Shown here: piece by piece, positions 21,590-32,868 of the stretch
How positions within the stretch are numbered: position 1 is the stretch's first letter
How the letters are laid out: every line of letters starts with the position of its first letter
Assembly: GCA_009733775.1 (NCBI GenBank)
Contig: WOGZ01000345.1
Coordinates: 1 to 33,389 of the forward strand
DNA from: Alectoria sarmentosa
Taxonomy: Eukaryota > Ascomycota > Lecanoromycetes > Lecanorales > Parmeliaceae
Length of the DNA stretch: 33,389 nucleotides
Direction: 5' to 3'
Translations under genes and position numbers: made by a program
The notes under the pieces: generated by a model
Databases searched by the model: none
Seen by the model: only the letters and a program-made list of their open reading frames with translations
What the model was told of the DNA's origin: nothing

Positions 21590-22130
21590 TATCGTTATAT
21601 TATAATTATTGCAATTAAATAATTATCGTAATTATATAATTATTACAATTTTGCAATTAAATAATCAAATGATTTTTATAATTAAGTAATCAAATAATAA
21701 TTATAATTTAACAATTAAATAATTAAGTAATTATCGCGATCGTGTAATTATTATAATTTTATAATTGAACTATTAAATAATTAAATAATTAAATAATTAT
21801 TATAATCGTTATAATTAAATAATTATTATAATCAAATAATTAAATAATTAAATAAATTAATAATTAAATAATTATTACGATCGTTATAATTAAATAATTA
21901 TTATAATTAAATAATTAAATAATTAAATAATTAAATAATTAAATAATTATTATAATTGTCGTATTTAAAAATTTATTATAATTTTATAATCAGATAATTA
22001 AATAATTAAATAATCAAATATATATTACAATCGTCGTAATTAAATAATTATTATAATCAAATAATCGAATAATTAAATAATTAAATAATTAAACAATCAA
22101 ATAATTAAGTAATTAAATAATGTTATAATT
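21590..22130. repeat. Short-period A/T minisatellite (AATTAAAT-type)
   Basis: About 540 bp built from 7–8-bp units such as AATTAAAT, AATAATTA, AATCAAAT and AATTAAGT, with interspersed ATTATTATAATCG and ATTATCG pieces that recur. The unit variants with C or G (AATCAAAT, AACAATCA, AATTAAGT) suggest an original unit of higher complexity that has been mutated toward A/T. It lies directly inside the right compartment edge. Confidence 0.8.
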
Positions 22131-22470
22131 TTAATTTATCTTTTTAATTCAGTCTTTTTTTATAAGTAGCTCGATTGAGTTTAACGCGACTTAATACATT
22201 TAACGTTAATAGCGCATTAACGCCGAGTCTTAACGTTTATATACTTTTTAATATTAATTTATATTTATAATATAATATAATTAATATTTCATTTAATTAT
22301 ATATAAATACTATTTTAATTTAATGTGCAATCTTTAATATAATATTAATTATTTTTTATAATAATAATAATTTACAAATTAATTATTAAATTAAACGAAT
22401 TATTATATCGCGTTATCGCGTAAAAGAGAATTTTATACGAATATAACACTCGCATTATATAAAACGAAAC

Positions 22471-22700
22471 ATGAATTCGAATATCGCTGAAAATCAAATA
22501 CGCGACGCATTGTAATTCGAAAGAAAAAAAAAAAAACATCGAAATCAGAATCGAATTTAGCACGAACCTATTATTCGATTTTAAAAAATAATTGTTAAAA
22601 GCGCATTTTAAAATATACAATTATTGTTATAACGCGCGTTATCAAAGATCAAAAAAAAGAAAAAGATTTTTTTTTCTCACGATCATAATTAATACATTAT
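22471..22700 (+). pseudogene. Possible decayed helix-turn-helix transposase start
   Basis: From an ATG at 22,471 the frame reads MNSNIAENQIRDAL, then stops and shifts but continues with segments that faintly resemble the N-terminal helix-turn-helix of pogo-type transposases. The match is by eye over a mutated sequence and may be chance. No catalytic DDE region was found. Confidence 0.2.
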
Positions 22701-24857
22701 ACGCGTTAATAAAATTTAAAAAAATAGAAATTATTATAAAAAAAGACGTTATTATTAAAAGAAATTTATAAAAAAAAACTTCGTTAACACTTTCTCACTT
22801 CGCTCGATTTAAATTTATGTTAAATATTATTATCGTTATTATATAATAATTAATTTAAATTATTTAATTTAACGATAATGAATCAGATTTCAATGATTTA
22901 AACGTAAAAAAAAATAATCAATGTGAGAAATTACGTCGAATCAAAGTTTATAAAAAAAAGAAAATATATTATCGAATTCGATAATTTATAAAACGAACTC
23001 TTTCTCACGAAAATAAAAGACGACGTCGAAGAAAAACATAAATCGAACTTTATAAAGATTTAAAATATATAAAAGTTTATCGAGAATATAATTTCTTATT
23101 TTGAAAAATAATATAATGTAATCAAAAATCTTATTATTAATATAATTATTTATTAAAAATAAGATTAAAAATTATATTAAATATTCATTAAAAGTAAAAA
23201 ACGAATAATGTTATTTATTCAATGATTAAAAAAAAAAAATCTCTCTTTTTTAACTATTCGAAATAACGAAAAACGATTATAAGATTTTAAAAACATTTAT
23301 TATAATCGAAACGAAAAGTTTAAAAAAGAAATATATAATTTTAACACAAAAAATAAAGAATTAAAATCTCAACTTCGCGTTATAAACGAAATAAATTTTT
23401 TAATTTCGATTTTAATTTTAACGATTTAAATCGTGAAAACTCTTTTTATCGTTTTTTTTTATAAAATCGTTATATTATAACATCGTTAAACGAAAATTAT
23501 TATAATTAATAACTTATTTTTATTATTAAAGAAATCTTTATTATAAACGATAAATTAAATAATAAATACGCGAACGTGAATAATTTCAACGATAATAACG
23601 ATAATAAAAAATTATAAAATTTATAAAAAATACATTTTAAATCTAAATTTCTATAAAATTTTAAATTTTTCGAAATAAAAATGTCGAAAATTTTTTATAT
23701 TTAAAATTATTATAAAAATATAATTTATAATATAATTAAAAATAAAGCAAATTTAAAAAATTTTCAACATTATTTATTTGCGAATAATATAATATAAAAT
23801 TTCGAATAAATGTTTAAAAGTTTCGATTAAAAAAAAAAGTCGATATTAAATTTCAAAATTCGAAGTTTATTATAAGAATTAAAAACGTTAAAAAGACTTT
23901 TAACGTTTTTTTAATTCGATTTATTATTATTATTACGTCGCTTAATATATTTAAGCGAAAAAAAATCGATTATTTAAAAAAATTAATTGCAAATCGTTTA
24001 AAATATCGTATTTTCGATTATTTAAACTCGATATTATATCGTAAATTTATCACTCGACTACGATAAATTAACTTAAATATAAAATTTATCGATAAACAAT
24101 TATTTAAAAACATTCGAGGCGTAGAAACGAGAAAAATTGAAGAAATTAAATTCTTTAATACGAGAATAAAACGTGATGATAATAATGAAAAACGAGAAAA
24201 TTATTTTAATAACATTATTATTGATCGAAATAAACGTTATTAACATTTTTAATATATCGCAAATAAACTCAAAATGAAAAATAAATATTTTAAGTATTTA
24301 TAACTTAAACATTTATTAAATAAAATCAACGCTTTATATAAAAAAAAGTTTTAATTAAATAAAAAACAAATTATTATTATATTAACAAAAATCGAATTGA
24401 AAATTAAAATAAATGCGTCTTCAATTTATAAATAACAATAATCGAAAAACTAATTCTCTTTAACGAAATTATTATTAAAGAAATATTAAAACAAATGCGC
24501 ATAAAAATCAAAAAACTCGAAAAGTTAAATGTTAAATTAATTATCGTTATTTTATTTTTATACGACGTTAATTTATAAAAAGAAAAATAATTAAACTTTA
24601 AAATTAAAGTTTTTAATGAATAAGAAATCGCGAAAACTTAATATTTAATAAATATAAAAACATTAATAAAAAGTTTTATAAACACGAAATTTGCGAAATA
24701 TTATAAGTTATTATTAATAATTTTAACGAAACTTTTTAAATTGCGATTAATTAATGAAATTATAAAAGAAAATATTATTTATATAATTCGAATTATTTTG
24801 ATTTTCGAAAAACATTTTAAGAAATTATTTTATTTAATTATATTTTTAATTAAATTT

Positions 24858-24962
24858 AATATTATATTCGATATATTATAATTAAAACTTTATAATTTTT
24901 AAATATTCTTCGAAAAAAGATCGTGCACTTTCAACTTAAATTATTATATATTAAATTGTTTA
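24858..24962 (+). pseudogene. Outer Ty3/gypsy element: tail of aspartic protease region
   Basis: One frame with two stop codons reads NIIFDIL, then LKLYNF, then IFFEKRSCTFNLNYY. This aligns in order with the end of the gypsy protease domain, where the family has a 'dIILGMPWL..HNP.I.W..r.i.F.s.yC' pattern. It lies about 360 bp upstream of the RT fragment in the same orientation, as expected in a gag-pol polyprotein. The catalytic DSG motif itself was not found. Gag of this element should lie upstream, at about 22,800–24,800, but I could not read it. Confidence 0.55.
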
Positions 24963-25316
24963 CAATATCACAAATTAATTATAACATATAATAACAATGC
25001 GAAATATCGATTCTTTATAACATTTCAATCAAAAAACATCGCGAAAATCTTTATTTATATTTTCACGAAGATGATAGAAAAGAGAGATAATCAAATTATA
25101 AATATATAATTCGAGAATTTCGAACGTTTTACGTAAAGAAAAGAAAATAATAATTTTAAATTAATAATTAATATAATTATTATTAACTTTAAAAATTATA
25201 AAAAGTTTTTTCAAAAAATGAAAAAAGTGTTTATTATTAAAAAGAAATTAAAACGTAAAGTTTTTACAATATATTATTTATAAATTAATATTTAAAATTT
25301 AATAAATGCGAATAAA

Positions 25317-25529
25317 TTGTTTTCGCAAAAACTTATTAATCACGCGATTAAATTTCAAAAAAAAGCGAATTTTTCAATCAAAAAAGTATACGATATATTT
25401 CGAAAAAAAAATTTAATAATTAAGAAATATATAAATAAGATGTTAAATAAAGAATATATTAAATCGAGTATATTCTCGTACGTTATATCGATATTTATCG
25501 TTAAAAAATTAAATAAAGATTTTCGAATT
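25317..25529 (+). pseudogene. Outer Ty3/gypsy element: 5' part of reverse transcriptase, split by an insertion
   Basis: The open frame contains LINHAIKFQKKANFSIKKVY, then YINKMLNKEYIKSS, then IFIVKKLNKDFRI. These match the start of the gypsy RT domain ('DHaI.l...a....k.vY', 'yi.e.L.kGfIRpSsSp', 'vlFVkK.dG.LRlC'). It breaks off at ATT (25,527–25,529), immediately before an LTR beginning TGTTA. The open frame continues by chance 19 codons into that LTR. The rest of the domain is found 5 kb to the right in the same frame. Confidence 0.88.
25525..25529. repeat. Left 5-bp target-site duplication
   Basis: GAATT just before the 5' LTR. The matching copy after the 3' LTR (30,550–30,554) is AAATT, differing by one G-to-A change of the type seen throughout this region. 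Confidence 0.8.
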
Positions 25530-25724
25530 TGTTACGAGCGTATTTTATCTAATTTTATTATTTACTTAACTTTATTATTTACTTAATTTTATCGAGTTTA
25601 TCGACTTTAGCGTAATTTAAAAATTTATATATAATCGATCTTTTTTTCTTTTATATAATTTTTTAAACTTATTATTTTCATTATATATATTTATATAATT
25701 TTAAACTTTATATTAATTTTAACA
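25530..25724 (+). repeat. 5' LTR of the inner element (195 bp)
   Basis: Begins TGTTACGAGCGTATTTTA and ends TTAATTTTAACA, a TGTTA/TAACA terminal inverted pair. It contains three TTATTATTTACTTAA-like steps near the start and a TATATATAATCGATC segment in the middle. Length is identical to the 3' copy. Confidence 0.92.
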
Positions 25725-25959
25725 TTATAATAAATTTTCTTCGTATCTTCGATAAAAAGAATATATGAGTTTTTTATTTACTCGAAACAAGCGATCAAGT
25801 TTGATAAAGAATACGTTAAATCTTTTTATTATATAAACATCTCACATTTAAAAAATACTTATATCGCAATTTATATCGTTCGAAAGAACATATATCACAT
25901 TATTTAGATTTTCAACGACAGCCTAATTCATTAAAAAACGAGTTTTATATCACATTTTA

Positions 25960-28900
25960 AAGAAATCTTTCTTCGCTTCGCGTTATCAATTTTTCTCGCA
26001 AAAAATCGACGATAGTATAACAAAAACCCGTTACATACGTAACGAAACTAAAAAAACATCATTCAAATAACACATATTATTTACGACGACTCGATCGATT
26101 TTAAAACGACTTCGCTATCGTTTTCACAAATAACATATTTTTAATATCATAATCGTTTCGCGTGTCACAATAACATTTATCTTCGTCGCAAAAAGCAAAA
26201 CGTCTTACGATTTTAATTTAATAAGATTTATCTTTGTTGAAAGTATTGTTTTTTAATATTTTACTCGAAAATATCGAAATTTTTATATAATACATTATAA
26301 ATTCTTTTTAGCAAAATTTTATATTAACGTTAAAATATATTTCTTTATAGCGTCGTTTATTTAAATCACGATTATTTATATATCGTGATTAACTTTATTT
26401 TATATACGAAGATTTATATACTCGCTATTCGTTTCTTAATTTATTACGATTACGCATATTATAAATATAACGCTTTTTGTTTATTAAAAACCTTTATTAG
26501 CGATTTTAAAAAAATTAATCGAAGATTTAATTTACAAATTAATAATTATAAGATTAAAAACATTTAATGACGTTATATTTTCTTTTTCGTCTTCGTTACG
26601 AGATTTTAAAGCGTTGAAAACGCATTAACCTTTTTTAAAAATAACATATAAATCATTTTTATTATAAACGTCATTTAAATTTAAATAATTATTTAAATTT
26701 ATATTTAATTTTAAATTGTTAAATTTATTTATTTTTAATAATATCGATAAATTCAAATTCGAGAATTAAAAGTTACGAATTTAAAATAAACTTTTTTTTA
26801 ATAAAAATTATTATTTTATTAACGCATTTTAAATTAATTATGTTATATCGCGATTTAATAAAAAGGTAAGCGAGCATATAATATTTAAACGTCGAGATTT
26901 TATTATAAATTCTTACATTATTACTTAAAACGTTTTAAATTAATTTAACGATTTTTATAAAACATTATTATATCTTTTATAAAAGATAAATGTTTATGTT
27001 TATAAAGAATTTAGATAAAAAGCGAAATAATTATTTTTTGAATTTTATATAAAATTTATAAAATATATCGTTAAAAATTAATCGAAACGTTAATTAATAA
27101 AATGTTTAAAAAATAACATTATCGAAGAATTATGAAAAGCATATATAATAATAAACATCGAACGAAATTGAATATTTATATAATATAAAAATTATTTAAC
27201 ACGTATAAATTTTTATTAACGATTTAATTTAAAAAAAAAAAGTTATTAAGAAATCGAATATATTCATTAAATAATACGTTAAAATAAGATTTGAAGTTAT
27301 ATATAAAAATCGTAACAAATACGTTATTATTTCTCGCTTTAATTTAAAAGAATATCGATATTAATAAAATCTTAAATTGCTTCGCAATTAAAAACAAAAT
27401 CGTATATTAATTAAATTTATTAACATTTAATTTAATTAAAAAATCTAATATCGTCAAAATAATATATAATTTGACTTCGAAAATTTAAATTCGTAATTTT
27501 TAGCAATTATTATATGTTAATATTAATAACAAAAAAGATACGATATAACGTATTTTTAACATTTTATGCGATTAATTAATTAATATACGATTCAACAAAA
27601 TATTAAACATATTATTTTTAAACAATTTAAATTAATTTTTTGTTTAAAAAATGCATTTCAAATTTATATTGCTTAAAAATTTATTAATCAATAACAACGT
27701 TATATAAAATTTATTAATTATAACACTTTTATAAATATATGCATAAACGATATTCGAAAGCATATCATATCGTCGATTAATTTCATTATCGTCGTTAATA
27801 ATCTCGTTCGATTTCGTATAAATAACATTTTATAAAGAAAAACACTCGAAAGTCATATCGAAAACACGATATTCAATTAAGATTTAACGTTTACGATTCG
27901 AGATTAATCGAATTTATTAAATCATATTATTTCATAATTTATTTCGTCATTGCGATTCGAATTTAATAAATTATTAAAACATTTAATTGCGTTTATAATC
28001 ATTATTTACTTATTTTTATATTAATTTTCTTTATTTTTAAAAATTTATAACGTTATAATATTAAATTCGCGACGAGGTTATTAATAAACGTTTTAAATAC
28101 GATATCGATGTTATTATCGTCGTCGAAGAAAAGAACGTTATTAAGACATTAAAATTTTAATTAAAAAATTATATTATTTTAATTATAAGTTAATTTTTTA
28201 AAAAATTACATTATATAAAAAAATATATATTATAATATTTTTATTTTTCGTTATATCTCAAACGAATAAGAAACGAATATTTTAAATTATTTTAAAAATA
28301 TTTTTCTTCGCTTCGTTTTCTCGCAACAATTCGATAATGAAACAATTAAATATTTTATTAAATCGCATTCATTCGAAAGATTATATTTGATACTTTACAC
28401 GTTTTTTACGATGAATTAATCGATTAAAAAATAACGTTGCTATCGTTTTCGAAAGAAACAACATCATAAAGTTTATAATAAAACTTTTATTAATCAAAAT
28501 AATCGTATTTACGTTTATTATTTCTTTTAATCAAATCTCTATTTTTATTTTGATATAATACGTTGAAAAAAATAAAGTATTATCGTTATATTTATCACAT
28601 TTTTATTCGAAATCGCATATTTTTTAATAAAAAATCAATATCTTTCTCATTTTAAGCGTATTTTTATAATATTAAAATTTAAAAAATCTCTTTATCATTA
28701 CTTTTATATTTATTTTATAAAAAAATCAAATTTTATAAAAAATTATTATCTTTTTCTTTTTAAAGTCGTTTTTATAATATTAAATTATCAAAAATCTTTT
28801 AATATTGCTTTATTAAATTCGAAAAACTTTTTATATTAATCTTTTAATTAAATTATCGATTTATTATATCACATTAATTATAATTATTATTCATCTTATA

Positions 28901-30210
28901 TATAAAAAACGTCTCGCTATTTATATATTTTTTTTATTCGATAATCACATATTTTATTCACACAATTTAATATCATAAATGTATTATTTATTCAATTTTA
29001 TTTTCATCGATTAATCAATTATTAAATTATAATTAAACGATTATAAAAAATTATTTAATAATAAAAATAAATTACACGAGCATTTTCGAAATTAAGATTA
29101 TTAATAATATTATACACGTGTTATAATAACATTTATGTTCGTTATTAAAAACATTGCGATTCACAAATTTAATTTAACGTTACTTTTTATTTTTAAAACG
29201 ATATTTAATGATGCGAATATCGCTATTAAAAAGAGGGAAATAAAATTCAATACACGTTTTATAACAATATTTATCTTCGTTATTAAAAGCTTAACGTCTT
29301 ACGATTATGATTTATTAACATTAATTTTTATTAAAAATAATAAAAGCAATTAAATTCTTTTTATTATTAATATCGTTATTAATTTATCAAGCAATATTAT
29401 TTTCATTATTCATATATAAAAATATTATATTAAAAACTTATTTTATAATTATTAACTTATATATGCGTTACGCATTTTTTAAATATATTAATTTAACGCA
29501 TTTTAACTTATAATCACACATATTAAAAATGTGCTCTTTATTATATTTATGCAAAATCTTTACGAGAAATTTTATAATAAAAAGAAACGAATTATTTTCG
29601 CATCGAATAAGATTTTTAATTTCTCAATCAAATAATATACGACTCGATAAAATCTCGAACGTCGTATTTTTAAACGATTTAAGTTTATTCGATGTCTTTT
29701 AAAAAGTACGTTTAAGTTTCGTTTTTTTCGCTACTTAAAGACGATTGCTTAAAAACTTACAATTCAATAATAACATTATATGAAATTTATTAAATATAAT
29801 ATTTTTATTAATATATATATAAACGATGCTCGAACGCATATCATATCGTTAATTAATTTCTTTATCGTCGTTAAAATACTTATATAAATTCATATAAAGA
29901 AAATCATCGAGAGACTCACATCAAATCATGCGACGTTTAAATAAAATTTAACGTTTACGACTCGAAAGCACTCGAATTAATTAAATAATTACATTTTATA
30001 AATTTTTTCATAATTTAAATATTAACATTATATTATTAAAATATTAAATTGCGTTTTTAATTATTATTTACTCATTTTTTTATCAAATATCTTTAAAATA
30101 AAAATTCTTTAACATTATAATAACGTATTCGCGACGAATTATCGATCGAATCTTTAAAATAAATTATCGTCATCGCCGTCGTTATCGAAAAAAAAACATT
30201 TTTAAAATAT
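25960..30210 (+). repeat. Long diverged internal direct repeat in the inner element
   Basis: Blocks in the left half recur in the same order in the right half at similar spacing: CTTCGCTTCG (25,971 and 28,306), GCTATCGTTTTC (about 26,114 and 28,439), CGAA(A/C)GCATATCATATCG (27,755 and 29,831), ACGTTTACGA(T/C)TCGA (27,887 and 29,951) and ATTCGCGACGA (28,065 and 30,127). Offsets are 2,325–2,335 for the first two and 2,062–2,076 for the others, so the right copy is shorter by about 260 bp. The gag segment at 26,739–27,229 has no visible counterpart in the right half. Confidence 0.7.
26739..27229 (+). pseudogene. Inner element: decayed gag
   Basis: A single frame of about 160 codons runs through without a frameshift but is broken by stop codons at positions where Gln, Arg or Trp would be expected. 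It reads as a Ty3/gypsy-type Gag (Retrotrans_gag): NIDKFKFEN, KLRI, NKLFFNKNYYF, INYVISRFNKKVSEHI, then KAK, LFFEFYIKFIKYI and, near the end, a KAYIIINIE segment. The pattern (a 'dkFdG...KLr.F', then 'YviSRl.g.A', then 'FstfY.eFqr.a') matches fungal Gag proteins, which package element RNA. It gives the inner element's orientation as plus. Confidence 0.65.
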
Positions 30211-30354
30211 CAAAAAGACTTTATTTTATTGATTTTTCAATATATATAATAAGCGTTTTTTATAATATTATATTATTATAATAGCACTTATATTAAAAAA
30301 AACTTATATTAATTTATAACGATAAAAGTCATCGTTATTTAAAGAAAAAAATAA

Positions 30355-30549
30355 TGTTATAAGCGTATTTTATTTAACTTTATTATTTATTTAATTTTAT
30401 TATTTACTTAGCTTTATCGAATTTATCGACTTTAACGTAATTCAGAAATTTATATATAATCGATCTCTCTTTTTTTTATATAATTTTCTAAACTTATTAT
30501 TCTCGTTATATATATTTATATAATTTTAAACTTTATATTAATTTTAATA
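30355..30549 (+). repeat. 3' LTR of the inner element (195 bp)
   Basis: Begins TGTTATAAGCGTATTTTA and ends TTAATTTTAATA; the final TAATA is TAACA with one C-to-T change. It aligns end to end with the 5' LTR. It is preceded by a purine-rich tract and followed by the AAATT target copy. Confidence 0.92.
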
Positions 30550-30554
30550 AAATT
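30550..30554. repeat. Right 5-bp target-site duplication
   Basis: AAATT directly after the 3' LTR, matching GAATT at 25,525–25,529 except for one G-to-A change. The RT frame resumes at the next base. Confidence 0.8.
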
Positions 30555-31180
30555 TGCATTAATTATCGCGTTTTTAATTTATTAACGATAAAAAATCGTA
30601 ACGCATTATTTTTAATTAAAGAAACGTTAATTAAATTATATATTGTAAAAATATTTAATAAATTCGACATTATAACGACATTTAACGAAATTCGCATAAA
30701 AGAAAAAAATGTGAAAAAAATCGCCTTTTTTACACGATATAATTTATTCGAATATTTAATAATATCGTTCGAACTTTACAATGCTTCGAGCATATTTTAA
30801 ACATTTATTAATAAAATTTTAAAAAAATACTTAAATAACTTTTATTTAATATATTTAAACGATATTTTAATTTATAATAACAATAAAGAAAAATATATAA
30901 AATATATAAAAAAGATTTTTAAGAAACTTTAATAAATAAAATTATATTTTAACATTAATAAATGCTAATTTTATATTAAAAAAATGAAATATTTAAATTT
31001 AATTATTATAATAAAAGAGTTAAAAATGAATTTTAAAAAAATAAAAATAATTATTAATTAAAAAACATCGAAATATGTTAAAAATATATAAATCTTTTTA
31101 AACTTCGTCAATTTCTATTAAAAATTTATATATAATTATTTAAAAATCGTTATTTTTTTATCGAACTTAACAAAAAAAAA
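30555..31180 (+). pseudogene. Outer Ty3/gypsy element: main part of reverse transcriptase
   Basis: The frame resumes at TGC (30,555) as CINYRVFNLLTIKNR, the gypsy 'CVDYRaLN.iTiKnr' box. It continues with KIFNKFDIITTFNEIRI ('FtKlDl..ay..irI'), KKIAFFTRYNLFEY ('ktAF.TryG.fEy'), a SFELYNAS–FQTFINKIL stretch, then IYLNDILIY. The last is the catalytic YxDD box with the first Asp changed to Asn, as a GAT-to-AAT change would do. Further on come a KC box and, after several stops, a LNFVNFY segment ('FLGl.NFYRrFI'). Stops are scattered throughout, so no active enzyme is possible. Confidence 0.9.
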
Positions 31181-31239
31181 TCAAAAGTTTTTTTTTTTAT
31201 AAACAATAAATATTATTGAGTAACGTGCATTTGAGAATC

Positions 31240-31700
31240 TTAAAAAAACATTTATTAATATATTTATTTTAACTCATTTCGAACTCGATAAAAAAATATA
31301 ACTTGAAATTAACGTCTTCGATTATATAATAATTATTATTATTTTTTCAAAAAAGAGAAAACGAAAAATTATATTCGATTATCTTTTTTTCGAAAAAAAT
31401 GTTTTTTTAAAAATATAATTACGAAATCTACGATAAAAAATTATTAATTATTATATAAGTTTTTGAAAAATAACGTTTTAAGCTAATTAATATCTTAATG
31501 AAAAAATTTATTAAAATTTTCATCGATTATAAAAACTTAAAATATTTTATAATTATTAAATAGCTTAATTGTCGACAAATGAAATAAATTAAATTTCTCT
31601 TTAAATTCAATTTCAAAATTTTATATAAGTCAAATAAATAAGAAATTAAGTTTAATAATTTTATTTAAAAAGTGAGCGATTTGCTCGAAAACGAGAATAA
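31240..31700 (+). pseudogene. Outer Ty3/gypsy element: RNase H region
   Basis: Fragments in plus-strand frames follow the RT domain in the expected order. HFELDKKI and LEINVFDYIIIIIF match the gypsy RNase H 'HFdpd..i.lEtDASdyaiagvL' pattern, with the catalytic Asp of 'TDAS' changed. Later IDYKNLKYF matches 'tDHkNLeYF', and LFKFNFKILY with N-rich sequence after it matches 'L..fdF.I.yrpGk.N'. Frames are broken by stop codons. Confidence 0.75.
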
Positions 31701-31830
31701 CGATTATCGTAAATATTAACATTAAATAATGTTAAAAAAAAGAAATTTAAACGAAGAAATAAATTAAATAATAAATTTTATTTTTATATTATTAAATAAA
31801 TAAAAGATTTTTATCTTTAAATTTGCGTTA

Positions 31831-32234
31831 ATGATATATGATTTTTATAAAATAAATATCGATAACGATGAGTCATTAAAAGAATCGTTATTTGATATCT
31901 CGAAATCTATTAAAAAAAATTTAAAAAAATTAATAACTTTTATCGCAATATCTAATTTATTAATTACGATAAAAAAAATTATTAAAATAATAAAGTCGTT
32001 TAACGCATTATAATAATAAAATAAAAAAAATTATTCGAAAATCTCTCACGATTTAATAAAAGAGAAAATTAAATTGAAATTAAAAGATTGCGAAATTCAC
32101 GATTAAATGCTTTACGTTAATTTTCGATTATATATTTTTAATAATGCGAAACTTAAAATCAAATTCATTAAATATATTCACGAATTTTCGTTAAAAAAAT
32201 ATATTAAAAAATCATCTTTATTATATAAAGAAAT
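31831..32234 (+). pseudogene. Outer Ty3/gypsy element: linker and start of integrase, truncated
   Basis: After a 60-codon open stretch at 31,831–32,013 with no recognisable domain, the frame near 32,070–32,234 reads LKLKDCEIHD, then MLYVNFRLYIFNN, then IKYIHEF and KKSSLLYKEI. This follows the gypsy pattern before and within the integrase H2C2 zinc finger ('.C.i.dG.LyvndRlyVP', 'ii...Hd...aGHpGr.kTy.ll.r'). The two cysteines and the catalytic integrase core are absent: at about 32,237 the sequence passes into an LTR-like repeat. The outer element is therefore truncated at its 3' end or was hit by another insertion there. Confidence 0.65.
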
Positions 32235-32313
32235 AATGTAAAATTAAGTTAAAAAATCTTAAATTTGTATATGCAGTTAATTATAAATTCGAAATCATTA
32301 CGCTTTTCGATTA

Positions 32314-32348
32314 GCGCTCGAATAGCGGCTTTTAGGCCTCTCGAGCGC
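32314..32348. other. Hairpin in first 519-bp unit
   Basis: GCGCTCGA (32,314–32,321) pairs with TCGAGCGC (32,341–32,348) around a GC-richer loop containing TAGCGG and AGGCC. It stands out in an AT-rich background and is conserved in the second unit. Confidence 0.65.
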
Positions 32349-32831
32349 CTTTATTAAAAATTTATATATATAAATTTTACATCTTTTATCTTCTATCTTC
32401 TTAAAAATAAAATTTCTTTATAATTTCGTAAATTATATAACTCGATATACGCTTTTCAATAATATAAAAATTTAAAAATTTAAATATATATATATAAATT
32501 AATATTTAATTCAATTATATTATTATTCGAAAAGATAGCGAGACTTTAAAGAAATCTTTGCGCTTATTTAACGAATTATTTTCTTTTTTAAATAACATTT
32601 TACTTTTTTATTATATTTACGAGATTATTGTATTATTAAAATCGCATAAATTTATTTTACAATAATGATTATATAAACATATAATATAAATTTTTAAAAG
32701 TCGCGAGAAATCGATTATAAAAAATTTAACACATTATTATTATATAAAGAAATAATGTAAAATTAAGCTAAAAAACCTTGAATTTATATATGCAGTTAAT
32801 TATAAATTCGAAATTATTACGCTTTTTAATT

Positions 32832-32868
32832 AGCGCTCGAATAGCGGCGTTTAGGCCTTTCGAGCGCT
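32832..32868. other. Hairpin in second 519-bp unit
   Basis: AGCGCTCGAA (32,832–32,841) pairs perfectly over 10 bp with TTCGAGCGCT (32,859–32,868). It is the counterpart of the hairpin in the first unit, with a slightly different loop. Confidence 0.65.

Larger units (their letters stand above)
25530..30549 (+). mobile_element. Inner LTR retrotransposon nested in the outer gypsy RT gene
   Basis: A complete 5,020-bp element with two 195-bp LTRs (25,530–25,724 and 30,355–30,549). Each LTR starts TGTTA and ends TAACA (left) or TAATA (right). The two LTRs align without gaps and differ only by transitions, about 20 of them, as expected of mutation by C-to-T conversion on either strand. A purine-rich tract (AAAGAAAAAAATAA) sits directly before the right LTR, fitting a polypurine tract and plus-strand orientation. 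A decayed gag lies at about 26,739–27,229 on the plus strand. No polymerase domain was recognised in the remaining 3.1 kb, which instead holds a long internal direct repeat. It may be a non-autonomous gypsy-type element or one whose pol is too decayed to read. Confidence 0.92.

Noticed and set aside
21590..22130. CRISPR-like array
   Set aside because: Units are 7–8 bp and contiguous with no spacers, and the context is a fungal genome; it is a minisatellite.
25530..25586. C-terminal 19 codons of the ORF that begins at 25,317
   Set aside because: They are translation of the inserted LTR and not part of the reverse transcriptase.
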